64,000 nt of DNA from Cupriavidus necator. Lineage in GTDB: Bacteria > Pseudomonadota > Gammaproteobacteria > Burkholderiales > Burkholderiaceae. Below, in pieces: positions 1-10,129 of the stretch; position 1 is the first letter of the stretch; every line of letters starts with the position of its first letter. Under the pieces are notes generated by a model. That model saw nothing but the letters and a program-made list of their open reading frames with translations. It was not told the DNA's origin and searched no databases. The DNA lies in contig CP074381.1 of the NCBI GenBank assembly GCA_022041995.1, forward strand, positions 1,054,001-1,118,000, given 5' to 3'. The position numbers and the translations under genes are program-made.

Positions 1-649
1 CATGAACCCCTTCGACGAAATCGCCGTGGAAGAGGCCGTGCGCCTGAAGGAAGCCGGCGTTGTCACCGAAGTGATCGCCGTCTCGTGCGGTGTCACGCAG
101 TGCCAGGAAACCCTGCGCACCGCGATGGCCATCGGTGCCGACCGCGGCATCCTGGTGGAATCGACCGAAGACCTGCAACCGCTGGCCGTGGCCAAGCTGC
201 TGAAGGCGCTGATCGACAAGGAACAGCCGCAACTGGTGATCCTGGGCAAGCAGGCCATCGACGACGACTCCAACCAGACCGGCCAGATGGTGGCCGCGCT
301 GGCTGGCCTGCCGCAAGCCACGTTCGCCTCGAAGGTGGTGGTTGCCGATGGCAAGGCCTCGGTCACGCGTGAAGTCGATGGCGGTCTGGAAACGCTGTCG
401 CTCAAGCTGCCGGCCGTGGTCACGACCGACCTGCGCCTGAACGAGCCGCGCTACGTGACGCTGCCCAACATCATGAAGGCCAAGAAGAAGCAGCTCGATA
501 TCGTCAAGCCGGAAGACCTCGGCGTCGACGTCAAGCCGCGCCTGTCGACCCTGAAGGTGGTCGAGCCTGCCAAGCGCAGCGCGGGTGTGATGGTGCCGGA
601 CGTCGCGACGCTGGTGCAGAAGCTGAAGAACGAAGCCAAGGTTATCTGA
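1..649 (+). CDS. etfB: Electron transfer flavoprotein beta subunit (5' truncated)
   Basis: EtfB pairs with EtfA to carry electrons from acyl-CoA dehydrogenases to ETF:quinone oxidoreductase. The gene enters from the left edge: 215 residues are visible and roughly 34 N-terminal ones are missing, judged from the usual length of about 249. The first visible Met lies inside the conserved segment [19 protein letters not shown], so it is not the true start. The C-terminus is complete. It lies 18 nt upstream of etfA, so the two are almost certainly cotranscribed. A substrate dehydrogenase follows. Confidence 0.96.
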   Translation, partial: MNPFDEIAVEEAVRLKEAGVVTEVIAVSCGVTQCQETLRTAMAIGADRGILVESTEDLQPLAVAKLLKALIDKEQPQLVILGKQAIDDDSNQTGQMVAALAGLPQATFASKVVVADGKASVTREVDGGLETLSLKLPAVVTTDLRLNEPRYVTLPNIMKAKKKQLDIVKPEDLGVDVKPRLSTLKVVEPAKRSAGVMVPDVATLVQKLKNEAKVI

Positions 650-667
650 GCGCGGGGGAGAAATAAC

Positions 668-1603
668 ATGACTGCACTCGTCATTGCTGAACACGACAAT
701 CAATCCATCAAGGCCGCCACGCTGAACACCGTGACCGCCGCTGCCCAGTGCGGCGGCGACGTGCACGTGCTGGTGGCCGGCGCCAACGCCAAGGCCGCGG
801 CCGATGCCGCCGCCAAGATCGCCGGCGTGACCAAGGTCCTGCTGGCCGACGCACCGTACTTTGGTGACGGCCTGGCCGAGAACGTGGCCGAGCAGGCGCT
901 GGCCATTGCCAACGACTACTCGCACATCCTGGCTCCGGCCACCCCGTACGGCAAGAACATCCTGCCGCGCGTGGCTGCCAAGCTGGACGTGGCCCAGATC
1001 TCGGAAATCTCCAAGGTCGATGCCCCGGACACGTTCGAGCGCCCGATCTACGCCGGCAACGCCATCGCCACGGTCAAGTCGGAAGACAAGATCAAGGTCA
1101 TCACCGTGCGCGGCACCGCCTTTGACGCCGCCGCCGCCGAAGGTGGCTCGGCTGCCGTCGAGACCCTGCCGGCCGTGGCCGATGCAGGCGTTTCGCAGTT
1201 TGTTTCGCGCGAAGTGGCCAAGAGCGACCGTCCGGAACTGACCGCCGCCAAGATCATCGTCTCGGGTGGTCGTGGCGTGGGTTCGGGTGAGAACTACACC
1301 AAGGTGCTGACGCCGCTGGCCGACAAGCTGGGCGCCGCGCTGGGTGCCTCGCGCGCCGCCGTGGACGCCGGCTTCGTGCCCAACGACTACCAGGTCGGCC
1401 AGACCGGCAAGATCGTCGCGCCGCAGCTGTACATCGCCGTCGGTATCTCCGGCGCGATCCAGCACCTGGCCGGCATGAAGGACTCCAAGGTGATCGTCGC
1501 GATCAACAAGGATGCCGAGGCCCCGATCTTCTCCGTGGCCGACTACGGCCTGGTGGGCGACCTGAACACCGTGGTGCCGGAGCTGGTGGCAGCGCTGGGC
1601 TGA
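668..1603 (+). CDS. etfA: Electron transfer flavoprotein alpha subunit
   Basis: This is the FAD-binding partner of EtfB, 311 residues, the normal length. The C-terminal FAD domain is clear: [11 protein letters not shown] near residue 200, then the segment around [20 protein letters not shown] near 240-260 and [15 protein letters not shown] near 280. A GGGGAG-type ribosome-binding site lies just before the ATG. It forms an operon with etfB and is followed by a strong terminator before the acyl-CoA dehydrogenase gene. Confidence 0.97.
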   Translation: MTALVIAEHDNQSIKAATLNTVTAAAQCGGDVHVLVAGANAKAAADAAAKIAGVTKVLLADAPYFGDGLAENVAEQALAIANDYSHILAPATPYGKNILPRVAAKLDVAQISEISKVDAPDTFERPIYAGNAIATVKSEDKIKVITVRGTAFDAAAAEGGSAAVETLPAVADAGVSQFVSREVAKSDRPELTAAKIIVSGGRGVGSGENYTKVLTPLADKLGAALGASRAAVDAGFVPNDYQVGQTGKIVAPQLYIAVGISGAIQHLAGMKDSKVIVAINKDAEAPIFSVADYGLVGDLNTVVPELVAALG

Positions 1604-1646
1604 TGCCTCGCCGGCCGCCCGGCGGCCGGCACGGGTAGCAAGTACG

Positions 1647-1680
1647 AGCCGTTCCGGGGGTGACCCGCGAACGGCTTTTT
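1647..1680 (+). terminator. Rho-independent terminator after etfBA
   Basis: AGCCGTTC pairs with GAACGGCT, an inner CGGG/CCCG extends the stem, and a T5 run follows. It ends etfBA about 20 nt before the start of the acyl-CoA dehydrogenase gene. A second GC-rich inverted repeat without a T-tract lies at about 1611-1631. Confidence 0.8.
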
Positions 1681-1701
1681 CACACATGTTGGGAGACATC
1701 G

Positions 1702-3485
1702 ATGACCTACCGTGCGCCGATCAAGGACATGCTGTTCGTCATGAACGAGCTGGCCGGGCTTGAGGCCGTCAGCAAACTGCCGGGCTTCGAAGAAGCCACG
1801 CCGGAAACGGCCGAGGCCGTGCTGGATGAGGCCGCCAAGTTCAACGAGCAGGTCGTCGCGCCGCTGAACCGCGCCGGCGACCTGGACCCGAGCAGCTGGA
1901 AGGACGGCGTGGTCACCACCACGCCCGGCTTCAAGGACGCCTTCCGCCAGTTCGGCGAAGGCGGCTGGCAGGGCGTGCTGCACCCGCAGGAGTTCGGCGG
2001 CCAGGGCCTGCCCAAGCTGATCGCCACCGCCTGCAACGAGATGCTGAACAGCGCGAACCTGTCGTTCGCGCTGTGCCCGCTGCTGACCGACGGTGCCATC
2101 GAGGCGCTGCTGACGGCAGGCACGGATGAGCAGAAGGCCACCTTCCTGCCCAAGCTGATCTCGGGCGAGTGGACCGGCACCATGAACCTGACCGAGCCGC
2201 AGGCCGGCTCGGACCTGGCCGCGGTGCGCACCCGTGCCGAGCCGCAGGGCGACGGCACCTACAAGGTGTTCGGCACCAAGATCTTCATCACCTACGGCGA
2301 GCACGACATGGCGAAGAACATCGTCCATCTCGTGCTGGCCCGCACGCCCACCGCCCCGAGGGCGTCAAGGGCATCTCGCTGTTCATCGTGCCGAAGTTCA
2401 TGGTCAACGCCGACGGCAGCAGCGGTGAGCGCAACGATGTGCATTGCGTGTCGATCGAGCACAAGCTGGGCATCAAGGCGAGCCCCACGGCAGTGCTGCA
2501 GTTCGGCGACCATGGCGGCGCCATCGGCACGCTGGTCGGCGAAGAGAACCGTGGCCTCGAGTACATGTTCATCATGATGAACTCGGCACGCTTCTCGGTC
2601 GGCATGCAGGGCATCGCAGTGTCCGAACGCGCCTACCAGCAGGCGGTGGGCTTTGCGCGCGAGCGCGTGCAGAGCCGCCCGGTCGATGGTTCGGCGCGCG
2701 CGGCGGTGACCATCATTCACCACCCGGACGTCAAGCGCATGCTGATGACCATGCGCGCGCTGACCGAAGGCGCGCGCGCCGTGGCCTACGTGGCCGCGGC
2801 CGCCAGCGACGCGGCGCACCAGCATCCCGACGAGGCCGTGCGCAGGCAGAACCAGGCCTTCTACGAGTTCCTGGTGCCGGTGGTGAAGGGCTGGAGTACC
2901 GAGCTGTCGATCGATGTCACCAGCCTGGGCGTGCAGGTGCACGGCGGCATGGGCTTTATCGAGGAAACCGGCGCGGCGCAGCACTACCGCGACGCGCGCA
3001 TCCTGCCGATCTACGAAGGCACCACGGCAATCCAGGCCAACGACCTGATCGGCCGCAAGACCTTGCGCGACGGCGGCGCCGTGGCACGCGCGATCTGCGC
3101 GCAGATCGCCGAAACCGAGGCCGCGCTGGGCAAGCATGGCTGCACCGCGTTCACCGCGGTGCAGGCGCAGTTGGCCAAGGGCCGCGCGGCGCTGGAAGAC
3201 GTAGTGGCGTTTGTTGTGGCCAATGCCAAGTCCGATCCGAACGCCGTCTTTGCCGGCAGCGTGCCTTATCTGAAGCTGTGCGGCATCGTGTTCTCCGGCT
3301 GGCAGTTCGGCCGTGCGATGCTGGCTGCCGATGCGAAGCGCGCGGAGGATCCGGCCTTCCACGACGCCAAGATCGCGACCGCGCATTTCTTCGCCGAGCA
3401 CATCCTGTCGCAGGCGTCGGCATTGCGTGATGCCGTCGTCAGCGGCGGGGCGCCGGTCAATGCGCTGACCGCCGAGCAGTTCTGA
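1702..3485 (+). pseudogene. Acyl-CoA dehydrogenase, long type with C-terminal extension (frameshifted)
   Basis: A flavin acyl-CoA dehydrogenase of about 594 residues once the frame is repaired. It is of the long type with an extra C-terminal domain (as in DmdC-like and AcdH proteins) that passes electrons to ETF. Frame 1 encodes the N-terminus through residue about 218 (start MTYRAPIKDMLFVMNELAG, with TEPQAGSDLAAV in the substrate-binding region). The rest (from EGVKGISLFIVPKF on) lies one frame over. The switch falls in the C4 run at 2354-2357. One extra C restores continuous homology, so a base is missing from the sequence or the gene has a true -1 mutation. Its position behind etfBA fits beta-oxidation. 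The exact substrate is unknown. Confidence 0.88.
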
Positions 3486-3510
3486 ACGGCACGCGCGTTG
3501 AGGAAATGTG

Positions 3511-3540
3511 AAGGGCGACCCTGCGGGGTCGCCCTTTTTG
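3511..3540. terminator. Terminator between convergent acyl-CoA dehydrogenase and dadA genes
   Basis: AAGGGCGACCC and GGGTCGCCCTT form an 11-bp stem with a short loop, followed by T5 on the plus strand. The A-rich 5' arm makes it usable from both sides. Confidence 0.85.
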
Positions 3541-3561
3541 CTGGTCGGGACGGTGTCTGGG

Positions 3562-4866
3562 TCAGGCGGCAGCCGGGCGCGGTGCCAGGCGCTGGCGCGC
3601 CGGCTTCAGGTAGCGCCCCACCGACAGGTCGTCGGCGCGGATCGCGGGCGACTTGCCCGAGACCAGGTCCGACAGCAGCTTGCCCGAGCCGCAGGCCATG
3701 GTCCAGCCCAGCGTGCCGTGGCCAGTGTTCAGCCACAGGCCGCGTACCTGGGTCGGGCCGACGATAGGCGTGCCGTCAGGCGTCATCGGGCGCAGGCCGG
3801 CCCAGAAGGTGGCGCGGCTGACATCGCCGGCGCCGGGGAAGAGATCGGTCACCACATGCTCGAGCGTGCGGCGCTTGGCGGGGTCCAGGTTGCGGTCATA
3901 GCCGACGATCTGCGCCATGCCGCCTACGCGGATACGGTCGTCGAAGCGGGTGATGGCGACCTTGTAGGTCTCGTCCAGCACGGTCGACACCGGGCTGCGC
4001 GAGGCATCGCTGAGCGGCACGGTGATCGAAAATCCCTTGAGCGGGTAGATCGGCAGGTTGGACATGCCGCGCAGGAACGGCTTCACCAATTGCGTCGACC
4101 AGCTGCCCAGCGCTACCACCACCAGGTCAGCGCCCATCGGCTCGCCATTGACCACGGCGCCGGTGACGGCATCGCCCTGGGTCATCAGGCTGTCGATCGA
4201 ACGGTTGTACAGGAACCGGACGCCCAGCATCTCACCCATGCCAGCCAGCCGTTGGGTGAACAGCGCGCAGTCGCCGGTTTCGTCATTGGGGAGGCGCAGG
4301 CCGCCGGCCAGCTTGTGGCGGACGGCGGCCAGCGCCGGTTCGCTCGCGGCGAGTTCCTCGCGCGAAAGCAACTGGTAGGGCACCCCGGCTTCTTCCAGCA
4401 CGGCGATGTCCTTGGCCGCGCCTTGCAGCTGCTCTTCGGTGCGGAACACCTGCAGCGTGCCTTGCTGGCGGCCTTCGTAAGCGATGCCGGTTTCCGCGCG
4501 CAGCGCGCGGATGCAGTCGCGGCTGTACTCGGCCAGCCGCACCATGCGCTCCTTGTTGACGGCGTAGCGCGCGGCGCTGCAGTTCAGCAGCATCTGCCAC
4601 ATCCATTGCAGCTGGAACAGCGTGCCGTCCGGACGGATGCTGAGCGGCGCGTGTTCCTGGAACATCCACTTGATTGCCTTGAGCGGCACGCCGGGCGCGG
4701 CCCACGGCGATGCATAGCCGGGCGAGATCTGCCCCGCGTTGGCAAAGCTGGTGCCGAGCGCGGGACCCGCCTCGCGGTCGACGACGGTCACTTCGTGACC
4801 GGCCTTGGCCAGGTACCACGCACTGGTGACGCCAATAACGCCACTGCCAAGTACGAGAACGCGCAT
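3562..4866 (-). CDS. dadA: D-amino acid dehydrogenase small subunit
   Basis: FAD-dependent membrane-associated dehydrogenase that oxidises D-alanine and other D-amino acids to 2-oxo acids. The protein has 434 residues, the family's normal length. The N-terminus [20 protein letters not shown] holds the GxGxxG dinucleotide motif. [20 protein letters not shown] (about 44-63) and the C-terminal [17 protein letters not shown] are typical DadA signatures. The ATG at 4866 was preferred over one 27 nt upstream because the family begins MRVLVLG. It is divergent from an Lrp-type regulator that probably controls it. Confidence 0.95.
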   Translation of the reverse strand: MRVLVLGSGVIGVTSAWYLAKAGHEVTVVDREAGPALGTSFANAGQISPGYASPWAAPGVPLKAIKWMFQEHAPLSIRPDGTLFQLQWMWQMLLNCSAARYAVNKERMVRLAEYSRDCIRALRAETGIAYEGRQQGTLQVFRTEEQLQGAAKDIAVLEEAGVPYQLLSREELAASEPALAAVRHKLAGGLRLPNDETGDCALFTQRLAGMGEMLGVRFLYNRSIDSLMTQGDAVTGAVVNGEPMGADLVVVALGSWSTQLVKPFLRGMSNLPIYPLKGFSITVPLSDASRSPVSTVLDETYKVAITRFDDRIRVGGMAQIVGYDRNLDPAKRRTLEHVVTDLFPGAGDVSRATFWAGLRPMTPDGTPIVGPTQVRGLWLNTGHGTLGWTMACGSGKLLSDLVSGKSPAIRADDLSVGRYLKPARQRLAPRPAAA

Positions 4867-4919
4867 GTTCGGGGGCTCCAACTGCGATGACAACTAGATG
4901 AAGGATTTGTCTCTATACT

Positions 4920-4931
4920 ATTGAATACAAT
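4920..4931. promoter_or_regulatory. Candidate Lrp-type operator between dadA and its regulator
   Basis: The 12-mer ATTGAATACAAT is an imperfect palindrome (arms ATTG/CAAT) in an AT-rich stretch of the 108-nt divergent intergenic region. Lrp/AsnC proteins favour such weak dyads. The assignment rests on position and symmetry only. Confidence 0.35.
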
Positions 4932-4974
4932 CCAGTCATAGTTACCGAATTTCTCAGGAAAACAGGAAAAACTC

Positions 4975-5478
4975 ATGAGAACGAGTCGTCAGCCGACCCG
5001 CACCCTCGACCGGCTCGACCGCAAGATCCTGATGGCGCTGCAGAGCGACGGCAGGATGTCGATGAAGGACCTGGCCGAGGCGGTCGGGCTGACCATCACG
5101 CCCTGTATCGAGCGCGTCAAGCGCCTGGAGCGCGATGGTGTCATCATGGGCTACTACGCGCGGTTGAACCCGACGCTGCTGGGCAGCGCGCTGCTGGTGT
5201 TCGTCGAGATCTCGCTGGGTAACAAGTCGGGCAATATGTTCGAGCAGTTCCGGCGCGAGGTGCTGCGCATCCCGGAAGTGCTGGAATGCCACCTGGTCTC
5301 CGGCGATTTCGACTACCTGATCAAGGCGCGCATCCGCGAGATCGGCGAATACCGCCGGCTGCTGGGCGATATCCTGCTGCAGCTGCCCGGCGCAGCGCAG
5401 TCGAAGAGCTATGTGGTGATGGAAGAGATCAAGGAGACGCTGGCGATTTCCGTCGAGGAGAAGAGCCAGGCAGTGTGA
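4975..5478 (+). CDS. Lrp/AsnC family transcriptional regulator (DadR-like)
   Basis: 167 residues: an AsnC-type helix-turn-helix at about 11-62 (LDRLDRKILMALQSDGR, then LAEAVGLT and CIERVKRLERDGVI) and a RAM ligand-binding domain at about 70-150. A ribosome-binding site AGGAAAA lies ahead of the ATG. Its divergent placement next to dadA is the usual arrangement for an Lrp-like activator that responds to alanine, so it most likely regulates dadA. That role is inferred from context. The downstream radical-SAM gene begins immediately after and may share the transcript. Confidence 0.93.
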   Translation: MRTSRQPTRTLDRLDRKILMALQSDGRMSMKDLAEAVGLTITPCIERVKRLERDGVIMGYYARLNPTLLGSALLVFVEISLGNKSGNMFEQFRREVLRIPEVLECHLVSGDFDYLIKARIREIGEYRRLLGDILLQLPGAAQSKSYVVMEEIKETLAISVEEKSQAV

Positions 5479-5489
5479 CCAAGGCCAGC

Positions 5490-6710
5490 ATGGAGCGCCC
5501 CCCGCAGAAACCCAAGCCCGCCGGCAGCCGCCCGACGCGGCCCGATGCCGACCCGGACGCGGTCGCGCCGCAGGCAGGCCCGCGGCCGGCCGTGGCGCGC
5601 AAGGGCCGGGGTGCCGTGAGCAACCTGCAGGGGCGTTTCGAGCGCGACCTGCGTGAAGCGTTCGACGATGGCTGGGGCAGTGCACCGGAAGCGGCACCGG
5701 GTACCACCGAGGCCGCGGCGTCGCCTGAGGCAGCCCCGCTGCCGCCGCTGCGCACGGAAGTCCATATCGAGCGCGCCCGTTCGGTCCTGACGCGCAATGC
5801 ATCGCCCGACATCCCGTTCGATGTCTCGCTCAACCCCTACCGCGGTTGCGAGCACGGCTGCATCTACTGCTTCGCCCGGCCGACGCACGCCTACCTGGAC
5901 TTGTCGCCAGGGCTGGACTTTGAAACGCAGCTTTATGCCAAAACCAACGCCGCCGAGCGGCTGCGCGAGGCGCTGGCACGGCCGTCGTACCACTGCGAGA
6001 CTATCGCGCTGGGCGTCAACACCGACGCCTACCAGCCGATCGAGCGCGAACAGCGCATCACGCGCGGCCTGCTGGAGGTTCTGAACGAGTGCGACCACCC
6101 GGTGGCGCTGATTACCAAGTCGTCGCTGATCGAGCGCGATATCGACCTGCTCGCGCCGATGGCGGCCAAGCGGCTGGCGGTGGCGGCGGTCACCATCACC
6201 ACGCTGGACGCCGGCATCGCGCGCACGCTGGAGCCGCGCGCGGCGACGCCGTCGCGTCGGCTGCGCACCATCCGCACGCTGACCGACGCGGGCATCCCGG
6301 TGGGTGTGAGCATCGCCCCGGTGATCCCGTTCATCACCGAACCCGACCTGGAGCGTGTATTGGAAGCGGCGCACGAAGCGGGCGCCGTCTATGCAAACTA
6401 CATCGTGCTGCGGCTGCCCTGGGAAGTGCGGCCGCTGTTCGAGGAATGGCTGCTGGCGCATTTTCCCGACCGCGCGGAACGGGTGATGAACCGCGTGCGT
6501 GACATGCGCGGGGGCAAAGCCTACGATGCCAGCTTTGCCTCGCGCATGCGCGGTACGGGCGCGTGGGCGGACTTGCTGCGCCAGCGCTTCTACAAGGCCG
6601 CCGATCGGCTAGGTTTCCGTTACAACCGGTTCGAGCTGGATACGTCTCGTTTCCGCCCGCCAGTCAGGGGGCCCCGCGGCAAGGACGATCCGCAGGGTTC
6701 GCTGTTCTGA
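5490..6710 (+). CDS. PA0069-family radical SAM protein
   Basis: A 406-residue radical-SAM enzyme. The iron-sulfur motif CEHGCIYC is seen at residues 120-127, preceded by NPYRGCEHG and followed by FARPTHAYLDL, the signature of the PA0069/SPL-like family. The first 90 residues are a low-complexity Pro/Arg/Ala-rich tail. The substrate is not known; members are often annotated near photoproduct-lyase-like proteins. A GTG at 5475 overlapping the lrp stop (GTGA) is an alternative start that would give translational coupling. Confidence 0.88.
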   Translation: MERPPQKPKPAGSRPTRPDADPDAVAPQAGPRPAVARKGRGAVSNLQGRFERDLREAFDDGWGSAPEAAPGTTEAAASPEAAPLPPLRTEVHIERARSVLTRNASPDIPFDVSLNPYRGCEHGCIYCFARPTHAYLDLSPGLDFETQLYAKTNAAERLREALARPSYHCETIALGVNTDAYQPIEREQRITRGLLEVLNECDHPVALITKSSLIERDIDLLAPMAAKRLAVAAVTITTLDAGIARTLEPRAATPSRRLRTIRTLTDAGIPVGVSIAPVIPFITEPDLERVLEAAHEAGAVYANYIVLRLPWEVRPLFEEWLLAHFPDRAERVMNRVRDMRGGKAYDASFASRMRGTGAWADLLRQRFYKAADRLGFRYNRFELDTSRFRPPVRGPRGKDDPQGSLF

Positions 6711-6859
6711 GTCTTCTGAGCGCGCTCGGTGGCCTGCTGGTCGCCGATCATGCTGCTGGCGAGTTCCAGCGCGGCCTTCGCGCTCGATGGCGGCAGTCCC
6801 GAGGACAGCGCCAGCCTGACAGCGATCGCCGCCAGGCGTCCTTCCTCATAGGTTGGCAT
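6620..6859 (-). CDS. Hypothetical 79-residue protein
   Basis: Begins MPTYEEGRLAAIAVRLALSS with GGAG placed about 10 nt before the ATG. The first 45 residues look like an ordinary soluble helical protein. The rest runs antisense through the last 90 nt of the radical-SAM gene and is low-complexity, so the true end could differ if a base is missing here. I recognise no family. It may be real because of its start region and non-random amino acid use. Confidence 0.45.
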   Translation of the reverse strand: MPTYEEGRLAAIAVRLALSSGLPPSSAKAALELASSMIGDQQATERAQKTQNSEPCGSSLPRGPLTGGRKRDVSSSNRL

Positions 6860-7006
6860 GTCGATGCTTGCTCCTTTGCGCCAGGGTATGGCCCCGCCGC
6901 GCGTGACGCCGCCGGAATCGGACGGCTCTACCAGTATGGGCGAATTGACGGAAAGGGGAGCCGCGGTTTGAGCCGGCCTTGATCATGCGCAAGCGTGGAG
7001 TGCGCT

Positions 7007-7245
7007 CTAGATGTCGGGCCGGTCCCAGTAGGGCGGGTTGCCGAAGCGCTCGGCGAAGACGTCCACGAAGGCGCGTGTCTTGGGCGGTACCAGGTGCCGG
7101 CTGGGAAACACTGCCCAGATCGACACGGCTGGCACCACCGGGTGGTGCGGTGCAACAGGCGGCTGCCCAGCGACTGTTCCAGCCGGCCCAGGCGGGCGCT
7201 GGCGGTGGAGGTGGACCCGCCCAGCTCGCTCAGGTAGAAATGCAC
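7007..7245 (-). pseudogene. Internally deleted LysR-family regulator remnant
   Basis: Two pieces of a LysR regulator lie side by side. At 7245-7136 is the helix-turn-helix end, with SARLGRLEQSLGSRLLHRTTR, the classic end of a LysR DNA-binding domain. At about 7140-7007, in another frame, is a LysR C-terminus (FPSRHLVPPKTRAFVDVFAE through to the stop). The roughly 200 residues between them are absent and the frames differ, so the gene is dead. The junction sits at the small palindrome CCACCCGGTGG. No mobile element is visible at the scar. Confidence 0.75.
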
Positions 7246-7266
7246 GGCGCCGATGTCGCCGCGCCG

Positions 7267-7755
7267 CTATTGCGACAACGCGCGGGCGGCCTCGACCTGT
7301 GATTCGAAGAAGGTCTGGAAACTGATCGCCAGCCCGGCCATCAGCAGGCCGGTGCCGATCAGCAGCGACAGGATCACCAGGATCACCACCGGCCAGCCGG
7401 AGCGCGTAGGTTTGCCGGTCAGGTTGAAGCGTGCGTCCCATTTGTCGTCCGGGCGCAGCCCGTAGACGATGGCCGCCAGGAAGGCGCTGATGACGGAGGC
7501 TCCGCCGGCGACGGCGAAGGCCCAGTTCAGCGCCGGGGTGCCCGCGCCGGTCGCCATCGAGGTCACGCCGATAGCGCCCGCCAGCAGCGCCAGCAGGTGC
7601 GCCCAGCCATACGGGTCGCGCAGGCCGCCCAGGTAGAAGCGATGCGCGCCGAGGCTGCCGAACAGGAATGCCAGTGCCACGGTCAGCAGCTTCGATTTGC
7701 CGCGGGCGGGCGGCACGAGCGTGGAGGCATGGCGGGCTGGCGTGGCTGCAGGCAT
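7267..7755 (-). CDS. TM2-domain membrane protein
   Basis: 162 residues. A TM2-type module at about 20-65 carries the hallmark segment FLFGSLGAHRFYLGG, and further hydrophobic segments lie at about 45-60, 75-95 and 125-150. The start is the ATG at 7755 (MPAATPARH); an upstream in-frame ATG would add only a low-complexity Pro/Arg stretch. TM2 proteins are small membrane proteins, mostly of unknown function. It lies directly next to the LysR remnant and ends 21 nt beyond it. Confidence 0.8.
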   Translation of the reverse strand: MPAATPARHASTLVPPARGKSKLLTVALAFLFGSLGAHRFYLGGLRDPYGWAHLLALLAGAIGVTSMATGAGTPALNWAFAVAGGASVISAFLAAIVYGLRPDDKWDARFNLTGKPTRSGWPVVILVILSLLIGTGLLMAGLAISFQTFFESQVEAARALSQ

Positions 7756-7891
7756 GGTCGGGTATCCGGCGGTTGCGGGCCGGCAATGCACCGGCACAGG
7801 AACGGCGGCACACGGGTACCGGCCGGCCCACATTGTACGCCGGCAGTCAGCGCAAGAAAGGGACGTGCGTCAGAAGACGCGCAGGACGGCG

Positions 7892-8047
7892 CTAATGCCA
7901 GCCGGACTGCAGGCCGTCCAGGAAGGCCACCGCGTGCTCGCTGATATGGGTTTCGCCATAGAGGACCAGCGTCAGGATGCCCATGAACAGGATTGACAGC
8001 GATAACTGGCCCGCGTGTTCGGCCAGGTCGCTAAGAAGGGGTGACAT
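7892..8047 (-). CDS. Small membrane protein, 51 residues
   Basis: A short reading frame, MSPLLSDLAEHAGQLSLSIL and onward to GLQSGWH, with a GAGG ribosome-binding site 7 nt before the ATG. A single hydrophobic segment at about 16-31 suggests one membrane span, followed by a His/Glu-containing tail. No family is recognised. The good start site and the intact frame between two non-coding gaps make it plausible. Confidence 0.55.
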   Translation of the reverse strand: MSPLLSDLAEHAGQLSLSILFMGILTLVLYGETHISEHAVAFLDGLQSGWH

Positions 8048-8339
8048 GACAAACCTCACAGAATTATTGTCTTTCTGGAGGCTGCGCCCGGGCCGTCTTG
8101 ATCGGGTCCGGCAGGAGGTGTCGGGCAGAGGCAGGTCAGTTCGATTGCCGTCTGCACTGGACGGCACGCTGTGAGCCCCGGGCAGCGCCGGGCGGCAGCC
8201 TGTGCGTGGCACCCGGCAAGCGGGGCACACACTTAAATAGAGACAGGGGCAGCGGGGGAGGAGTTCCGCGAACCGCGGAAAGACCGTTGGGCCGTGCGGC
8301 AATGGGCGGGATTGCGCCGGCAGCCGTCAGCAGCGACCT

Positions 8340-8741
8340 TTATCGGCCATTGTCGCGGCCACGTGCCTGCCAGCCGGGGCCGACGTTGCTTGGCCGGGAG
8401 TCGTTGCGGGCTTCATTGGGGTTGTCGCGTTCCTGGCCCCGGCCGCGGTTGTCGTCGCGGGCACCAGCCAGCGCGGCGCGGCGCCCGCTCAGGCGATCGT
8501 CGGCACGGGCGCGTGCCTCCATGCGGTCGATCTGGGCTTGCACGTGCTCGCGGCTCTCGGCGCGCACGGTTGCCATCTGCCAGCCGTCGCGGGGCTGCGA
8601 CTGCATCCGTGCGGGCCGGCCATCGGGCCGTACTTGTTGCCAGAACGCGACCTGGGCATGGCTGGCGGCAACCGCGCCGACCAGGCCCGAGGCCACCAGG
8701 ATGCCAGCCACCAGGTCGCGCAGGAGAGAGCGGGTGAGCAT
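8340..8741 (-). CDS. Putative secreted Arg/Asp-rich protein
   Basis: 133 residues. The N-terminus MLTRSLLRDLVAGILVASGL continues to a cleavage-like AVAASHAQV at about 22-30, a plausible Sec signal peptide. The mature part is very hydrophilic, rich in Arg, Asp, Gln and Asn, and probably disordered toward the C-terminus. No catalytic motif is seen. The 286-nt gap on its left (8048-8339) shows nothing I can identify. Confidence 0.6.
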   Translation of the reverse strand: MLTRSLLRDLVAGILVASGLVGAVAASHAQVAFWQQVRPDGRPARMQSQPRDGWQMATVRAESREHVQAQIDRMEARARADDRLSGRRAALAGARDDNRGRGQERDNPNEARNDSRPSNVGPGWQARGRDNGR

Positions 8742-8894
8742 GCGGATTCCCAGGTTCCTGACGCGCTGTGTTGCTGTTGGAAGATGGGTTCATGGTACGC
8801 ATGGGTCATCAGGGCGCCTATGCCAATCCCGTTACCGGTGTAACGGATTGTTTCGGCCACCCAGACCCCCGTTCCGTGGGGGTTTCAGCGGGAT

Positions 8895-10022
8895 TCAGGG
8901 TCGGTACCGGATGCGGTAAATGGCCCCGGCAAGGTCGTCGCTGACCAGCAGCGAACCGTCCGGCGCAACCAGGACGTCGACCGGGCGGCCCCAGGGCCTG
9001 CCGCCGCGCAGCCAGCCTTGCGCGAACACCTCCTGGTGCACCGCCTTGCCGGCATCGTCCAACGCCACGCGGACCACGCGGTAGCCGGACGGCTCGCTGC
9101 GGTCCCAGCTGCCGTGCTCGGCAATGAAGACGTTGTTGCGGTAGGCCGCCGGGAATTGCGTGCCAGTGTAGAAGCGCATGCCCAGGGCCGCCACGTGCGC
9201 GCCCAGGCGGGCCACCGGCGGCACGAACTCGGCGCAGGGGCGCTGGCTGCCGTATTCGGGATCGGCAACCGTGCCGGCATGGCAGTATGGGTAGCCGAAA
9301 TGCTGGCCGGCAGCGGTGGCGCGGTTGAGTTCGTCGTCGGGCAGGTCGTCGCCCATGCGGTCGCGGCCATTGTCGGTGAACCACAGTTCGCGCGTGGCCG
9401 GGTGCCAGTCGAAGCCGACGGTGTTGCGCACGCCGCGTGCCACCACCTGCAGGTCGCTGCCATCTGGCTTCATCTTCATGATGTTGGCGTAGCGGTTCTC
9501 GTCGGGCGCGCAGATATTGCATGGCGCACCGACCGGCACGTAGAGATAGCCGTCGGGACCGAAGGCGATGAATTTCCAGCCGTGGTGCCCGTCCGTCGGG
9601 AAGCGGTCGCTCACCACCGTTGGCGCCGGCGGCTTGTCGAGGCTGGCCTCGATTTGGTCGATCCGCACGATCTTCGACACCGAGGACACGTACAGGCTGC
9701 CGTCGTGCAACGCCACGCCGACCGGCATGCGCAGCCCGGTGGCGACCGTGCGCACGCGCGGCCGGGTCCCCAGCGCGTCGGTCACCGCGTAGACCTTGCC
9801 TTCGCTGCGCGAGCCGACGAAGAGCGTGCCTGACGGCGACATCGCCATGGCGCGTGCCCCTGGCACGTCCTGTGTCAGCACCTCGATGCGAAAACCAGGC
9901 GGCAGCCGGACCTGGTCCAGCGGCAGGGCGGCCGGCGCGGATCCGGTGCCTGCCAGCAGTACAATGGCGAGCAGGGCCGCAGGCCGTACGGTGCGTGCCA
10001 TGAAGTGCAGAGCCGGGCGCAT
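8895..10022 (-). CDS. Secreted PQQ-dependent sugar dehydrogenase / sorbosone dehydrogenase-like protein
   Basis: 375 residues. A signal peptide covers about 1-38 (hydrophobic [18 protein letters not shown]). A six-bladed beta-propeller of the soluble glucose/sorbosone dehydrogenase type follows. Characteristic pieces are [20 protein letters not shown], the calcium/PQQ-type segment [19 protein letters not shown] and [22 protein letters not shown]. The start at 10022 is supported by AGGAGG 7 nt upstream. It would act in the periplasm; the substrate cannot be told from sequence. It is divergent from the rpsP operon. Confidence 0.85.
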   Translation of the reverse strand: MRPALHFMARTVRPAALLAIVLLAGTGSAPAALPLDQVRLPPGFRIEVLTQDVPGARAMAMSPSGTLFVGSRSEGKVYAVTDALGTRPRVRTVATGLRMPVGVALHDGSLYVSSVSKIVRIDQIEASLDKPPAPTVVSDRFPTDGHHGWKFIAFGPDGYLYVPVGAPCNICAPDENRYANIMKMKPDGSDLQVVARGVRNTVGFDWHPATRELWFTDNGRDRMGDDLPDDELNRATAAGQHFGYPYCHAGTVADPEYGSQRPCAEFVPPVARLGAHVAALGMRFYTGTQFPAAYRNNVFIAEHGSWDRSEPSGYRVVRVALDDAGKAVHQEVFAQGWLRGGRPWGRPVDVLVAPDGSLLVSDDLAGAIYRIRYRP

Positions 10023-10090
10023 GTCGGGCCTCCTGTCGCGTTTTTTGCCACGATGCCTGCGCGGCAGGCGCGCGTCAATCACCTAAGTGT

Positions 10091-10119
10091 TTGTTTGGCC
10101 TCGGTAATTGGGCTATACT
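10091..10119 (+). promoter_or_regulatory. Sigma-70 promoter of the rpsP operon
   Basis: TTGTTT (10091-10096) and TATACT (10114-10119) are separated by exactly 17 nt. They lie about 55 nt upstream of the rpsP start codon. The spacing and the near-consensus boxes make this the best promoter in the region. Confidence 0.8.
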
Positions 10120-10129
10120 CTTGCGTTTC

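Noticed and set aside
3508-4890. A 460-codon open frame antisense to dadA
   Set aside because: Shadow of dadA; no domain, and the frame starts inside the terminator.
8098-8919. A 273-codon plus-strand frame across 8098-8919
   Set aside because: Arg/Ser/Ala-rich with no domain; it is the shadow of the secreted-protein gene on the other strand and of non-coding sequence.
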